DNA of 64,000 nucleotides from Maniola hyperantus (GCF_902806685.2 NC_048553.1:12257440-12321439), one strand, 5' to 3'. Shown: positions 32,901 to 47,900, counted from the first letter of the stretch. The notes: generated from the letters alone by a model not told the origin. Numbers and translations: made by a program.

Positions 32901-35900
32901 GTCTAGGATTGCTACTGTTCGAAACTTTCAGCCTTTATGTTGCGGAACCTTCGGAAATTAACTTGCCGGGTGTGGATACCTGAATTGGGATTGTACATTA
33001 TACATTGTTAAATTAATGAGTCAACTTTAGTACTTCGTAGAAAGGACTTGATAGCATTTTCAAAGGTTTTCATCATCATCATCATCGTCACTGTTATATA
33101 TCTGTGTACGAACTAAAATGTTATTTGTTATCTGTGGTTGTAAATTCTGTCTATAAAATTTTTGTCTGTGACATAGATAATAAATTTGTAACGTTTTAAA
33201 GTTAAAGGAATATTTAATAAGTGCTGTGGTATAATTTACAACAGTCACAATACATCGCTAACCTACTAACTAACTGAGCACGGGTCTCCGCTCAGAATGT
33301 TTATTATTTATGTTTACCAGTTGTTTTATTATTATTTACTAGATGATGCCCGCGACTGCGTCCGCGTGGATTTAGGTAATTAAATTCGTGATGCAAGCTA
33401 TCTCGGTACCAAATGTCATCAAAATTAGTTGAACGGTAGGGCGATTGTCTAATATAAACATACCAGAAGTGAAGTTAAATATTAACCACCACACACAGCG
33501 GCTTATCGAGAGTTTTGCCTTTCATAATAACCTTACTGCAATATTAACTTGATTAGGGCACAATTGCTATTGAAACCACTCAATCAGAAATGCGACCTAA
33601 ACACAAAAGGATTTAATAGTCGAATGCGTCTGTGGGTGAACACAGACTGCCTTAAGAATCATCAAATACTCGCTTTTATACCAATCGATTCAAGATGGTG
33701 ATGCAACACATCACGTGACGTCTGTCAGAGATAATTAATTATTATAAGTGCGCTAACAATAAAACCTGCATCAATCATTATTACAATCTCAACTGTTCTG
33801 ATTGGCTGAATTTGTGCGATTCTTGTTGCAACAATGTATTGTAGCCAATAGTGAGCGAGCGTCAACCAATCAGAGATGATTGCGATTGTGACATTGTAGC
33901 TGTCATTCTCCCGCAATCGCGCAGCGGATGAGCTGTGGAAAGCTGGCAGACAGACAGACACACTTTCGCATAGCACCTATCACTTCAACGTCCCTATAGT
34001 GAATTAGGTTGGAACGTATTTCTTCAAGAATTTTTTTTCATTCTTTGAGTCAAGTATTGATTCGCTAAGGCTTTTTATTGCGATTCAGCAAAGAACTTTT
34101 CTGTAAGTTCGACGGTATCTGTATCTGTATAGGAAGTACTTCACAAATTTTCTTCTTCCAGTTTATTGCATCATTGATATCAGTTTGTTTCTTGAGTTTT
34201 CCTCTATCATGGTTTTATTTTTAAGGTTCCGTACCTCAAAAGCAGAGATATACTTGTTAATATATTATCTCGCTAAAAAGGGAAAACGGAACCCTTATAG
34301 GATCACTTTGTTGTCTGTCTGTCTGTCTGTCAAGAAACGGCATATAAGTACTTAAATTATATTACACTAGCTTATGCTCGCGACTTTGTCCGCGTGGACT
34401 ACAGAAATTTCAAACCCCTATTTCACCCCCTTAGGAGTTGAATTTTCAAAAATCCTTTCTTAGCGGATGCCTACGTCATAATAGCTATCTGCATGCAAAA
34501 TTTCAGCCCGATCCGTCCAGTAGTTTAAGCTGTGCGTTGATAGATCAGTCAGTCAGTCAGTCATTCAGTCAGTCAGTCAGTCAGTCACCTTTTCCTTATA
34601 TATATTTAGATCCCGCAGTGTGAAATAAGCTTATGACTTTACTAACAAAACAACAACACGCAATGCTTAATATTCTAAACCTAAAACCATTTGACGGCAA
34701 AATACTTAATGAAACCCCTTTAATAAACCTCCACTACTTCAATATAAGCCGTTTTAGGGATCCGTAGCAAAACAAGGTGGGTGGTCTTTTGCACGAGTGT
34801 ACAAGGCTTTTTTTAATTTATTTATTTATATAAACAACTAGCTGCCCTGGCGAACTTCGTTCCGCCTAACAGTCGATTCAAATTTAAAAAGCTCTAAAAG
34901 CTGTGAATCAAAAAAAAATTTGGTTTACCCTCTCGGTGATTCTTAAATCATTATAAGGATTCCTAATATACAGTTTTTGGAAAAAAAAACTACCGTTTAA
35001 GAAATTATAATGACCACGAAAGTTATTAGCTACTAGCTTATGCTTGCGACTTCGTCCGCGTGGACTACACAAATTTCAAACCCCTGTTTCACCCCCTGAA
35101 GGTGTTCACCCCCTGTTTCACGGGGATGAATTCTAAAAATCCTTTCTTAGCGAATGCTTGCGTCATAATAACTGTCTGCGTGCCAAACAGCCCGATCCGT
35201 TGATAGATTTTATTATTAAATCTTTTATATAATTAAGATGACTAGCATATCTACGGAACCCTATGTTATGGGGGCGTGGCGTGCTCTGACACCCACTTGA
35301 CCTGTTTTGCTATTTTCTTGGAACTAAAATCCTCTGACGTATACCCTAGACCTTTTTACTCGTGGTTTATTTATGAATAATTACATCCATTCATATTTTC
35401 TTACCTATTTATTACCACGCACCCGTATTTTGACCTTTAATAGCGTCTTAATATCATAGTTTAGCAATCATACTGCCGTACTCAGAGTCGCTTAATCGTT
35501 ACTTAAGTTTAGTTAAAACGAGACAGAGCTATATCTCGCACATAAATCTGTCTTGTCTGTCATAAATCTGTTTTAACTCATTCTTAGTAACGACTAGCGA
35601 CTCTGAGTGCGGCAGTAAGAGTCTAGTAAAGAATATACAGGCTGTAACCAGAACGCTAGCAAAAACGAAAACAGGTGATAGTACTGATAATTACTGGTAT
35701 GATACCACAAAAAAAAACGCGGAAAAAAACAAAAATCCTATAGTAAGTATTTTGTAAAAGTTCACGGTATATTTCAAATAAAACATCTGACTACGTCGTA
35801 GGCGGGGCATTGACCTGAGCTTAGCGCGCTATACATTGCGGGTTTGAAAGATATTAAATCACCAAAACTACAAAATGAGGCAAAAGGCTGACTAATCCAG

Positions 35901-38900
35901 AGGCTCCTCGTTTGATGTCGTCAAGTGGGGTCTTCCACCCCAACTGTACGCTTGCTAAACTGCGATAGCGTGAACTTCGCTAAGTGTTCCTAAATTATTG
36001 TAATTACACCAAATATAGGCAACGGGCTAATAGCAATAAACTGATTTACAGTTACGATAGCGTGAACTCTGGCTAATGGTGTAGGAAGGAGGGAATTTGG
36101 AGTAAAAAGCTAAAAGGAGTTAATCCCCTCGCGTATTGGTCTAAGAGCCATGCGAGGGCCAGACCTTCGTTATTTTATAAAATCTGAAGAAAGTCTAATC
36201 TAAATATATATAAAAGGAAAAGGTGACTGACTGACTGACTGACTGACTGACTGACTGACTGACTGATCTATCAAAGTACAGCTTAAACTACTGGACGGAT
36301 CGGGCTGAAATTTGGTATGCAGATAGCTATTATGACGTAGGCATCCGCTAAGAAAGGATTTTTGAAAATTCAACCCCTAAGGGGGTGAAATAGGGGTTTG
36401 AAATTTTGTAGTCCACGCGGACGAAGTCGCGAGCATAAGCTAGTTTTTTTATATTTTCTTCGGAATAGTATGAGTACCTAATCACGTCATGCATTGCCAG
36501 ACACTTAGGCTGAGATCTATAGAGCGCACTTTGCCTTTGCTCAGACTTAAGATTAATAAGTTAAAATGAGACAGATTTATGTGAGAGATATAGCTCTGTC
36601 TCTTTTTAACTCTGTCTTAAGTCTAAGCAAAGTCAAAGTGCGCTCTATAGATCTCACCCTTAGTATCGTGGCGACCCCCTATCACACCTTTGTTACCTGT
36701 TATCTTCCAAAGCCACCATGAGCCAAACTGATGAGTCGCTAATCGTACCTCCCTGTTTTGGGGACAATCAGTACCCTTATTATAAATGCGAAAGTGTGTT
36801 TGTTTGTTGGTTTGTTGGTTTGTTGGTTTGTCCTTCAATCACGTTGCAACGGTGCAACGGATTGACGTGATTTTTTTATGGGTATAGATAAAGACCTGGA
36901 GAGTGACATAGGCTACTTTTTATCCCGGAAAATCAGAGTTCCCACGGGATTTTTAAAAACCTTATTCCACGCGGATGAAGTCGCGGGCATTAGCTAGTAC
37001 GCACATAATCTTTCAGCTTTTATGAAATAACGAAGGTCTGGCACTAGCTGGCTCTCTCTCTATGTATACAAGCTGTTGCCATGGAACTTATGGAACTTTG
37101 TAGAACTTTTATGAGGTCATGTGATCGAACTTTATTGATTGACTAGCTTATGCTCGCGACTTCGTCCGCGTGGACTTCAAAATTTCAAAACCCTATTTCA
37201 CCCACTTAGGAGTTGAATTTTCGAAAATCCTTTCTTAGCGGATGCCTACGTCATAATATCTATCTGCATGCCAAATTTCAGCCCGATCCGTCCAGTAGTT
37301 TGAGCTGTGCGTTGATAGATCAGTCAGTCAGTCAGTCAGTCATTCAGTCAGTCAGTCAGTCAGTCAGTCACCTTTTCCTTTTATATATTTAGATATCGAT
37401 ATGTTATATGGATGTAAAAAAGATTCCGACGAATTGAGAACCTTCTCCTTTTTTGAAGTCGGTTAAAAAACGGGCAAGTGCAAATCGGACTCGCACACGA
37501 AGGGAGATTATGTATAGTACGACAGGTCAAGATGGCAATCGGGGCAAGATGCAGGTCTCCGTGCTGGCCATCTCGACCTGTTGTGTACTATAGATTCATC
37601 TCGGATAATCAAAGAGCTCCCACGGGAATTTTAAAACCTGAATGGGAAGCTGGAAGAAATCTCTATTTAGAGATAAGCATTTCCAATGTAACTTAATTTA
37701 TCACTACTATGTAACTACAATTTCGGTACATGAAAATAAAAATCCATACTAATATTATAAATGCGAAAGTGTGCCTGTCAGTCTGTCTGTCAGCTTCACG
37801 GCTCAACCGTTCAACCGATTTTGACGAAATTTGGTACAGAGATAGTTTGCATCCCGGGGAAGGACATAGGCTAATTTTCATCACGGAAAATTGAAGAGTT
37901 CCCACAGGATTTTTAAAAACCTTAATCCACGCGGACGAAGTCGCGGGCATCATTTAGTAAAAAATAATAATTAAAAACCAAATTCACACAGATAAAGTCG
38001 CGTGGGTGCATGAAATAAAGATATTTGAATTATCAAGAATCTCTTCACAAATGGTATAAGAATGACTGGGAAGAAAAGGGTTGGAATAAAATACCCTAAT
38101 CCCCATACGTATACCGTTGTCGTGTAATGGAAGTTTATGTGACGTGGGCATGGGGTATCGTATCGATATCGATAAGTTCGTATTACGCCAACCCAGGGTT
38201 CATAGCTATTGCATTTGCGTATAGAAAGAAAGTCAATTTATACCACAAGATATCTAAATACAGGGTGTAACCAGAACGCTAACAAAAAGGGTTATTGTTA
38301 TACTACCTAAACACAATCCGACTAGTTTCGAACTAGTCGGGCTAACGTATAGAATAGAATAGAATAGAATAGTTTTTTTTTTAAAGAATATTAGCCATGT
38401 TAAATGACTAATATTCCCCTTTCCTCTCCAACTAAGCGTCAGGCTTGTGCTAGGAGTAGGTACGACAATAGTGCAACGGGCGGGATTTGAACCGTCGACC
38501 TTTCGGTTTTCAGTCCACTCCTTTTACGGTTGAGCTATTGAGGCTCTCTATATATAGAATGGAATAGAATAATGTTTATTCGAGGTATCATATAAGTGGT
38601 ACATGGTATAGGCAATATCTTCCTGTACAGCAGTGCAGCACCTCGAACAGGTAGGCCACTCAGCTTGTGTTGAGACGTCTCGGGCCGCTCAGACACAAAC
38701 CACTATAGCAAATATCTGACTAACGTCGACTAAACACGTAAGTATAGCTGAGTGAGAGATTTAATGTATAATATGAAAATCACTCACAATAGCTTAAACG
38801 CTGAAATATCAAGAATCTCTTCACAAAAGTTATAAAAATGGCTGAGAAGAAAAGGGTTGGAAAAAATACCCTAATCCCCATACGTATTATGTGACGTGGG

Positions 38901-41900
38901 CGTGGGGTATCGATATCGATAAGTTGGTATTTGCGTATAGAAATGCCTCAATTTATACCACAAGATAATCTAAGTACGGGGTGTAACCAGAACGCAATCC
39001 AACAATAGTTTTTGCTAGCGTTCTGGTTACACCCTGTATGTGTGAAAGTCATTTTTCAAGTTATATCTATAGAAATTAGTATTTAAAAATCAACACAGTA
39101 AAGGAAGAAATAAGAAGCTTCGACGACCTCCCTGGCGCAGTGGTGAGCGCTTTGGTCTTAATAGTGGGAGGTCCCGGGTTCGATTCCTGGCAGGGGTTTG
39201 GAATTTTATAATTTCTAAATTTCTGGTCTGGTCTGGTGGGAGGCTTCGGCCGTGGCTAGTTACTACCCTACCGGCAAAGCCGTGCCACCAAGCGATAGAG
39301 CGTTCCGGTACGATGCCGTGTAGAAACCAAAGGGGTATGGGTTTAATAAAAACTGCCATACCCCTTCCAGGTTAACCCGCTATCATCTTAGACTGCATCA
39401 TCACTTACCACCAGGTGAGATTGCAGTCAAGGCCTAACTTGTATCTGAATAACAAAAAAAAAAAAAAAGCTATAGTTGCAACTACAAAACAAGACTTACT
39501 AACCATCCAAATCGTCTGGCAGTGCAGTTGCCAATGCCGCAGGCCATCCGTCGACTAAAGAGAAAGCATATACTGGATAATTAGCTGAGACTCATGGAGT
39601 TTTCCCGCTGGGGAAGTTGTCTCCAATCACACCAACCTATCCTCCAACCAATCTGCTCTTAGTCCATCGACTGATCGCATGATAAGGCACAACAACAAAA
39701 AAAAAAAGAAATTAGTAATTGAGCTCTCGGCCAGAAATGGTATTTCAAGATTTTTGAAAACTCCATGCCCTTACCCATTTTCGATACGGGCTCTTAACTA
39801 TATTAGGTATGTATTTATACTGTGTGTATTTTATCGGATGTGCTATCAATAAACAATGATTGTCTACATAATTTATCAATGCAATGCGGTGTAGGGAATT
39901 AAAACGATATAGATTATATTCTATAGCGTGTGGGGTACGATCGACCGGGCCTATGGCCTCGGTACAAATGACCGGCCCTTCGGCGCAGGGTTAAAGTTAT
40001 TACGATCGACATTCTGATAAACCGATTGTTCCTGTGTTTATACTTAACATAATTATATTATACTTTTTTTATTTTTTATTTAGATACAAGTTAGCCCTTG
40101 ACTGCAATCTCACCTGATGGTAAGTGACGATGCAGTCTAAGGTGGGAGCGGGCTAACCTGGAAGGAGTATGGCAGTTTTTATTAAACCCATACACCTTTG
40201 GTTTCTACACGGCATCGTACCGGAACGCTAAATCGCTTGGCGGCACGGCTTTGCCGGTAGGGTGGTAACTAGCCACGGCCGAGGTCTCCCACCAGACCAG
40301 AACAGAAATTTATAAATTATAAAATTCCAAATCCCTGCCAGGAATCGAACCCGGGACCTCCCTCTAATAAGACCACAGCGCTTACCACTGCGCCAGGGAG
40401 GTTGTCATACAATGCATACTAATATTATAAACTTGAAAATGTGTCTGTCTGTCTGCTAGCGTTTCACGGTCCAACAATTTTACCGATTTAGATGAAATTT
40501 GGTACAGAGTTACCTAAATTCACCCCGTCGATGTCGCGGGCATCGTCAAAGGAAAAGGTGACTGACTGACTGACTGATCTATAAACGCACAGCTCAAACT
40601 ACTGTACGGATCGAGCTGAAATTTGACATGCAGATAGCTGTTATGACGTAGGCATCTGCTAAGGGGTTCTTGAAAATTAGACCCCGGGTGAAATAGGGGT
40701 GTGAAATTTGAAGTCCTCGTGGACGAAGTCGCGGGAATAAGCTAGTCTATTTACATTTTTTTAAGTAATATTCAGCTGAAGGCCATCAGTTTACATATTA
40801 TGTTTATATTTTAAGTAAAAAACGTCAAGTAATTTAGAAGATATAAAGGCTGTGACAGACGGACAAGTGCAATTTCACTAATAATAATAATAATAATAAT
40901 AAATCTTTTTTATTCAAGTATACTTTCACAAGTGCCTTGGAATCGTCGGATACATCTACCACTGGTTCGGAAGAAGAAACTCAAGAAGGTTCAGATACCT
41001 CGCTTCGCTCGGTCAATTATTTTTTCTCTTTATTTCGGCAGATACTACCAAAATGGGAGGCAGTGAAGACCGGCACCATATCCTTCAAGTTCCGAACCAA
41101 CGAACCGAACGGCCTGATCCTCTTCAACATGGGCGCGAAGCCACCAAGGGTAGGTTGCACGGTAAGGGGTGAAGCTTTTGGGGTTGGACGGTCAGATACC
41201 ATTGGCGAAACCATCTTCATACCATCATCATCGGGAACTAATGTTCCGTACCTGTATTACAAACTTTTGATGCATCAATGCGATTATCGCAATCGGGCCT
41301 ATTGAAAGAAAGAAAGAAAGAGAAAAGACGTTTTTTTTAATTATCAACATAAAGAATGTTTAATAAGTCCACTTTAGACATAGCAAAAAAAAAACCACGA
41401 AGGTTTAAATGAAGTGTGTCATTCCGTCTACTTATTAATAGATAATAGTAGAGGGGGATTCCAACATTAATGATAATAGTGCTTCTATAAACAATTTACA
41501 TTGTTTATAGAAGCACTTTTTTTTTGTCTTTATTTCGACCAAAATAATAAATGTACATTTATCCGCTTTACATCTAAGCTAGAAATCTTATTAGATTACA
41601 TTTAGTACAAAAATGGGGATCGTTACAATTTGTTAATAAAATAGGATCTTAACTTATATTTTAAATTTATTTACCAAACTGTGCCACACATCACATCTTA
41701 TAACAAAGAGCTGGTTATTCCGGCGCTTCTTCCACCTGAGCACAAGCCCAATGCGCTTCAAGCAAAAGAAGCGCCGGAACAAACTGTCATGTGTGGCACA
41801 ACACGAAAAAGGGTCCCAGCTCAGCATTATGCTGTATGCCTTGTCATCTTGGACTGTTACGTATATAAAGTGTGACTTTATAGTTTTTTTAAGGTAGGTA

Positions 41901-44900
41901 GGTACTTACAATAGAAACATTTTTCAAAAATTTCTCAGAAAATTTAGAAAAGAGTTAGCAAATAGTATTACTGAATTTAATGGATAGATCTGCATAGATA
42001 TTATCAATTATTTGGTAGAAAAATACAAGGCAATAACTACGATTACGACGATCGCAATGCATCAATCAAGTTTCGTAATACAGGTGCTGAAGATATAAGC
42101 AACTCCTTCCACTTTCATATCCATCACATCGTAACCTTCGTGAGAGATTGCGAAATTTAATATAGAGGCGCCTATATTACGTATATGAAACGTTTTCTAT
42201 ATTCCTTTAACAGGTTTCAATGCTTGAGGCAGTGGTCCGACCACCGACGATGAACGAGAAACGAGTAGAACTAGAAACTTAAACGAGTTGGCGATCAGCG
42301 GGAAGCGAGTGTGTAGTTTCGATAGTTTTGTCGCCGGGCTATAAGCGAGTGTGCAAGTGCGCGCCATTCACCCGCGGTCGCTCACTCTTGTGCAAACCTG
42401 CGCGCGCGTTACACGTGTTCAAGCGAGCGAGCATAGCGGAACGAATATCGCTGAGTGAGTTTATTATTGAAAGCTCGTCGCTCAGCGGCAAAACTAGTAA
42501 AGCAAGTCGTCGCCGACAGTGTGAACAGTCAGAGGGCAACTTCTGATATATGCATCTCTTTCGTTTGCACGGAATGTACATTTATTGTGCGTTTCTTGAG
42601 AGAGAAAATCGCCGATAGTTAGTCGTTATCTCGCCAGCGCGGCGGTCGGACCACTGCCTTATAAAACAGACGAAGGCCGCGTGAAGGCTGTATCAAGGGC
42701 CTTCGTAGTAATATCATGTGTATTCAGTAAATTGGAACCGATATTATATTCAGTAGGCTTAGTAAAAGTTTTCGTATCTCGACAACGTTGATTTCGAATC
42801 AGTATGACGACAACTAAAAAACTGCCCCCCGATTGTGTAAGAAAAACGTATTCATCGTTATCGTAATCGTCAACAAATTCTGCCCTTTGATTGGTTGATT
42901 CGCTGTTTATATTTTTTTAAAGCCAATCAAAAGGCAGAATTTGTTGACGATTATGATAACGATGAAAACGTTATTCTTACACAATTGGGGGGCTGATCTA
43001 ATAATATATTAATTTTTTATAATATATGTTCATAATATCTTAAAATCCTGTATGAATTCAAAAAGAGTGCATCATAACGTAATATCATGTATTTTATTCA
43101 CGTATATCTCTATTATATAAAAAAAACTACTTATTGTTTTCTTTACAAAATAATGCTTTAACTTCAGTGCAACCAAAGGAGGTTTCAATTCAAATTTTTT
43201 TACGCTTAATATAATATTATTATCTATGTCAGTGGCAGAGAGATTTTGTATGATAATGAATAGAATCTAAAAGTAGCAACAAAAACGACGAACAATCTTA
43301 TGCCAAGATTTTATGAATGCCTGCAGATGAATGGCCGCAATTGGGTTTTAAAACAAGTGATTTTAGGCCCATTTTACTCTTACGTTATACTATTTCGATA
43401 CTCGAAATCTATCAAAGTAGTCGTCGAGCGTGAAAACTCTTACTAAGGGTACAGATCGGTTCGTTAAATACTCGTGATGTTTACCATTGGAAAATATTAA
43501 ATGCTTTTCAACATTTTTCTTCATTCCTTTTTCGGCTGCGTTTCGGGACTTGTTGAAAAGTTAATTAAAATTGTTGATTACCCGAAATTTAGGGAAAATT
43601 TTGCAATCTCAATAAATTATACTCAGTGGATAAGCATAGACATTAACTTCATAATCAACGCTTAATATTTTGTGGCCTCGATTTAGATTTTATTAAATCA
43701 AGCTTTATAACTTCTGCGGTTTGATAAAACTCCATATTTTCGTGGTATTTTTTACATAAAAAATTAATTATAGTACGCGAAATTGCAATCGAGAAAAAAA
43801 CGCCCCACACACCCGCACAGCCTCCGTGTTAACCTGGTGCAGGCGAGCGCGGGTTACGTGCGAATGTACGGGGCGTCCCCCCGTCTCATACCCCGATTGC
43901 CATCTCAACCTGCTTGATTAGGGCCTGATTTAGTTTACATCATCCGCATCTGTAGTGATGTGGTGCTGTTATTATCAATACATCTAAATCAACCTTTGCT
44001 TGGTCCAAATATCATAATTCTATCGTATGAAAATACTAGAAAGCAAAATATTAACAATTAAATTTTTTTTTATTTTTTTCCCCTTTTTTCAGTATCACGG
44101 AAATAGGGAAGGTTTTAAATGTTAATTTTGTAATGTCCTAGTTTTATCCACTGAGCTGTTATGCATGGTAGGTCGAGGCAAGGAGGTGTTGGAAAATAAA
44201 ATAAAATATGGCAACACTGAATTAGGGGAATTTGTGTATGGTACCTTATAAAGTTTCACCCACTTTGAAGTGTATTGTGTTTATTTGTGTGCACGTAGAT
44301 TCCTGAGCACATGGTATACTGAACACCTGGTCGTTACCTGATTTGTTGGTGGGACAGCTGGTTAGTGTTGGCTGAATGACGCAAATATTGGCCAAGTGGT
44401 CCTGTATATTTTCGCTAAGTGCTTTGGCCAAGCGTATTTGGCCAATGTATATTTTTACAAGGCTCTGTAGATAGGTATGCTTGGAATAGTCCTGAAAAGT
44501 CGATTCACACTGACACAGTTATGATTACTATCTACAATTTTAGATAGTGACGTAAAAGTCTAAAAATGCGCATTATAATCGAATGTGCGAGAATAAAACA
44601 TTTTTATTTCTTGGTTGATGATAAAGTGCATTTTTTATGCGGATAGAGGTAACAGTGTAAAGTTTTGGCTTTTCGCTTCGATTTGCTTGGACTCTGTGTG
44701 AGCGTGAGTCGTCTAAGGGCCAACGCAGACCAAGCGCGGCGACGAGTGGAGGTGAGTGGTGACTGGTGGAACGATGGATAAGGGCAAACGTCAGCTGGAG
44801 CTTCGCGCGGCATGCCTGTGCAACCTTCGTGCCCTGTAAGGAGCTATTTGAGGGCGCTTTTTAAATAATAATTATTATAGAATATGGCAATATCATGATT

Positions 44901-47900
44901 TGAGCGTCAAGTTTCACTTCCACCACGTATTTTGTGTATGCAGTACTTTATTGAACGCCTATATTTTAAGAGTCTAGTATATCATAATATTGGCCCAACA
45001 CAGTTGTACAGGATCACTTGAAGTCTGCCGTGTTTGGCCTGCGCTGGCCAGCTTACCGATTTTCTTAGAATTTCATACAAACAACAAAGGATCTCGTCGT
45101 AATCCTAGAACAGCGTTTACACATTGGCCGACACTTGTCAACGAATTCGGCCAATGGGCCCCCGTTGATGAAATGTCGACTAATCGGGGACAGCCCAAGC
45201 ACGTTATTTTATCCCAACGTATTTAGGTAATACTGAATGTAATACAATATACTATTATATTATATGGTACTGGATATACTTAGTACTGAAAAGAAAGGAC
45301 GTAACCTTGGAGCTTTTTACGAAAAGCTTTATTAATACCTACACAAATTCGCACCATTATCCCATAGTTTATTTTGATATTAATACAACAACATTAGGTT
45401 TTTTTAATATATAGATTTTTTGAACGTAGATATGATAGAATATAGTATTCTTTTAATTCTCAAAATTTATTTTGGTCTTATATTTTCATAAGTTGTTTTT
45501 AGATTTTCTAAACAGTGTAAAATTTAGTTTAAAAAAAATAAAGTTTTTATTTATTTATTTATAGATTTTTTTTCTTAGTACGGTGATTTATAGTAATCGA
45601 AGTAGCAGTTTATTTTAATTAATAAGTAATTACACTTCTTTGGTGTTGAAGTATTGAAAGTTTGCCTGAGCTTATTTTACTTCGTCCAGCTTTTAAAATA
45701 TTATTCAATATTTTTTCTGTGTAAAGCTTTCTATTTTCGGTATTTCACTGACAACACTAATTTCATTACTATTCCATAGTTTTTTTTAGAATTTATATAT
45801 TTCTTGGTAGTTTTATTACCGACTGTTATTATTAGACCGTGAACAATCCTACGATTTGCATGTCTGGTTTATTTTATCGAATGCTATTCAAATAGTCTGA
45901 GTAGTTTGTATCAAGGCTTTTATTTCTAGTTTTTACTTTTGGTAAAGATAGTTAAGTTAGCAGTTTTAGATTCAAGTATATTATACTTACCTATCATTTT
46001 TCTAGGATATTATGTATTTATGAGAAATATTTTCGTTTTAAAATAGTTCAAAATCACTGTCGATGGAATTCAAGACATAAATATATATTAATTATACTGA
46101 AAATTGTTGAAACAATGATTATCCGCGACAGGTTGAGATGGCAATCGGGGTAAGAGGTGGGGGACGTCCCGCACACCCGCTCGTCTCCTGCGCTCGCCCG
46201 CACTGGTTTAGCGCGGGAACTGTGCGGGTGTGCGGGGCGTTCTGTCCCTGATTGCCACCTTGACCTGTCACGTATATACCTTATAGGTACTAGGTGGTTG
46301 TGTGAAGACAAAAATATGTATGGTGCCTCTATGGAACATAAAGTTCACGAGTCCAGATATCCATACTAATATTATAAATTCGAAAGTGTCGTCTGTCTGT
46401 CTGATCTCCGTATCCGTATCACTGTATAAGTAATTCATCTTACCGTATATTATTAATTCAATGAATATCATAATTCAGTGGTAGATGCATCCGGTGATTC
46501 AAAAGCACTTTTGAAAGTTTACTTGAATAAAAAATATTTATTATATTTTTTATTCAAGTAAACTTTCAAAAAAAAAAGTATATTATAATGGTTACCGTAT
46601 CTCTGAATTGCGAATCTCCTCATTTTTGGAAGTCAGTTAAAAGTACGTTTACCTTGCCACCACTCTACTCTGCAAGTGTGCGTTGCCCTTAAACTGGTAA
46701 ACTGCAGTAATTGTCTGCAAATACAATAGTCATCAATGTATTCAGGCCCTAGTTAGCCAATGTATTACTAACTTGCATAGACAATGAACTAATAGTCACG
46801 AAATGGACACGAATAGCTGAATTATCGATGACATGGATCGATATTGAATGTCTGATTTTGGTATAATTAAGTTACAAGTACAGTACAATACTAAGAAGTG
46901 GTAATAAATCACTAACATTAGTAAGAAATAAAATGTACACCTACTATTCGATGATATTCTAATGTTATGTAAAAAGTAGACACGTTACTTACGTATGTAA
47001 TAAAGTGAAAATTTAAAACTACTGCTTTTGGGTGACATTTGTCGAGAGTTATCATTTTATTCCTGTGCGTTTTGTTTTTATTTAGGTATAATTATTTCGT
47101 TTTTATTTATTTTTTGTACAAAAAACATTTACAGTAAGAAAAAGAGAGTAAAAGTGGACAGGGAAGCACTTATCTCTATAAGAGATCTCTACCGGTGACT
47201 CTTGGCAGTGCGAGAGATTGTAAAGGGAGAATAGTATTATGTAATTTGAATCTATGTTAAAATATAATACTTTATAAGTCCCGCAAATTGCTATGGCGCT
47301 GGAACCGTGTCTCATTAACATCGAAATGACGTCTTTTTGACGACAGCTGAAATAAAAATATACAATCAGCTCGAAACTTCAGTCTAGTGCTAACGTCACC
47401 AAAATTGCGGCCACGCGCACTAAGCAATTTGCGGGACTTATATTGGACAAATAGACGATGGTATTTTTGGAGTTTCTCTTTGTCTTAATGATTTCATTTT
47501 TTTTTGTAAAAGTAATTATTAGTGTGTAGTTTAAGATAGAATATTTAATGGAATGCGTTAATCGTATCCCTAGCACGAGTTATATAGTTTTAGGAAACAT
47601 TCAAAAACAAACCTACAACCTAGAACAAACAAAACAGGTAGATAAGTAATCAAGAATCCCAAGCAGTTTTCGATATTTACAAACCCGTACTAGCGCTTAC
47701 TTACTAGGGTTTAGTACGAGATTGTACATCTCGATAAAGTTGATAGATTTCGAATATCGAGTGGCACCGATTCTAAGCACAACCTAATTTTAGAGTATTC
47801 GCACCCTCTTCTTACTATTGTAATATGAAAAGGACAGTAGCAGTTTGACATTTCTAAATTTAATTTTTAGATGGTAAAACCCGTGATTTTAGCACGCAGT

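Larger units (their letters stand above)
36150..37050. mobile_element. composite element with inverted ends and three nested insertions
   Basis: Left CCAGACCTTCGTTATTTTAT and right ATAACGAAGGTCTGG form inverted ends. Inside lie an HLE-B (36199-36443), the PAL palindrome (36508-36662) and an HLE-A2 (36768-36997). Related to 11140-11560. Confidence 0.75.
38030..39042. repeat. segmental duplication flanking SINE and GGGTGTAACC elements
   Basis: 38030-38280 recurs at 38805-38998 (AAGAAAAGGGTTGGAA, TACCCTAATCCCCATACGTA, TATACCACAAGATA). 38979-39042 is a 60-bp internally deleted element with GGGTGTAACCAGAACGC and GCGTTCTGGTTACACCC. Confidence 0.7.

Noticed and set aside
34438..34623. small protein MNFQKSFLSGCLRHNSYLHA, seen several times
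   Set aside because: Appears wherever HLE-B is antisense (also 19807, 57616 and minus-strand equivalents). It is a repeat-derived frame.
40937..41305. single-exon protein MESSDTSTTGSEEE...
   Set aside because: Only 41042-41149 matches neurexin LNS3. The upstream part is a retroelement tail before a good acceptor, and the downstream part is past the donor.
42328..42581. 72- and 80-codon frames
   Set aside because: Both lie inside the GC-rich MITE at 42226-42661, on opposite strands.
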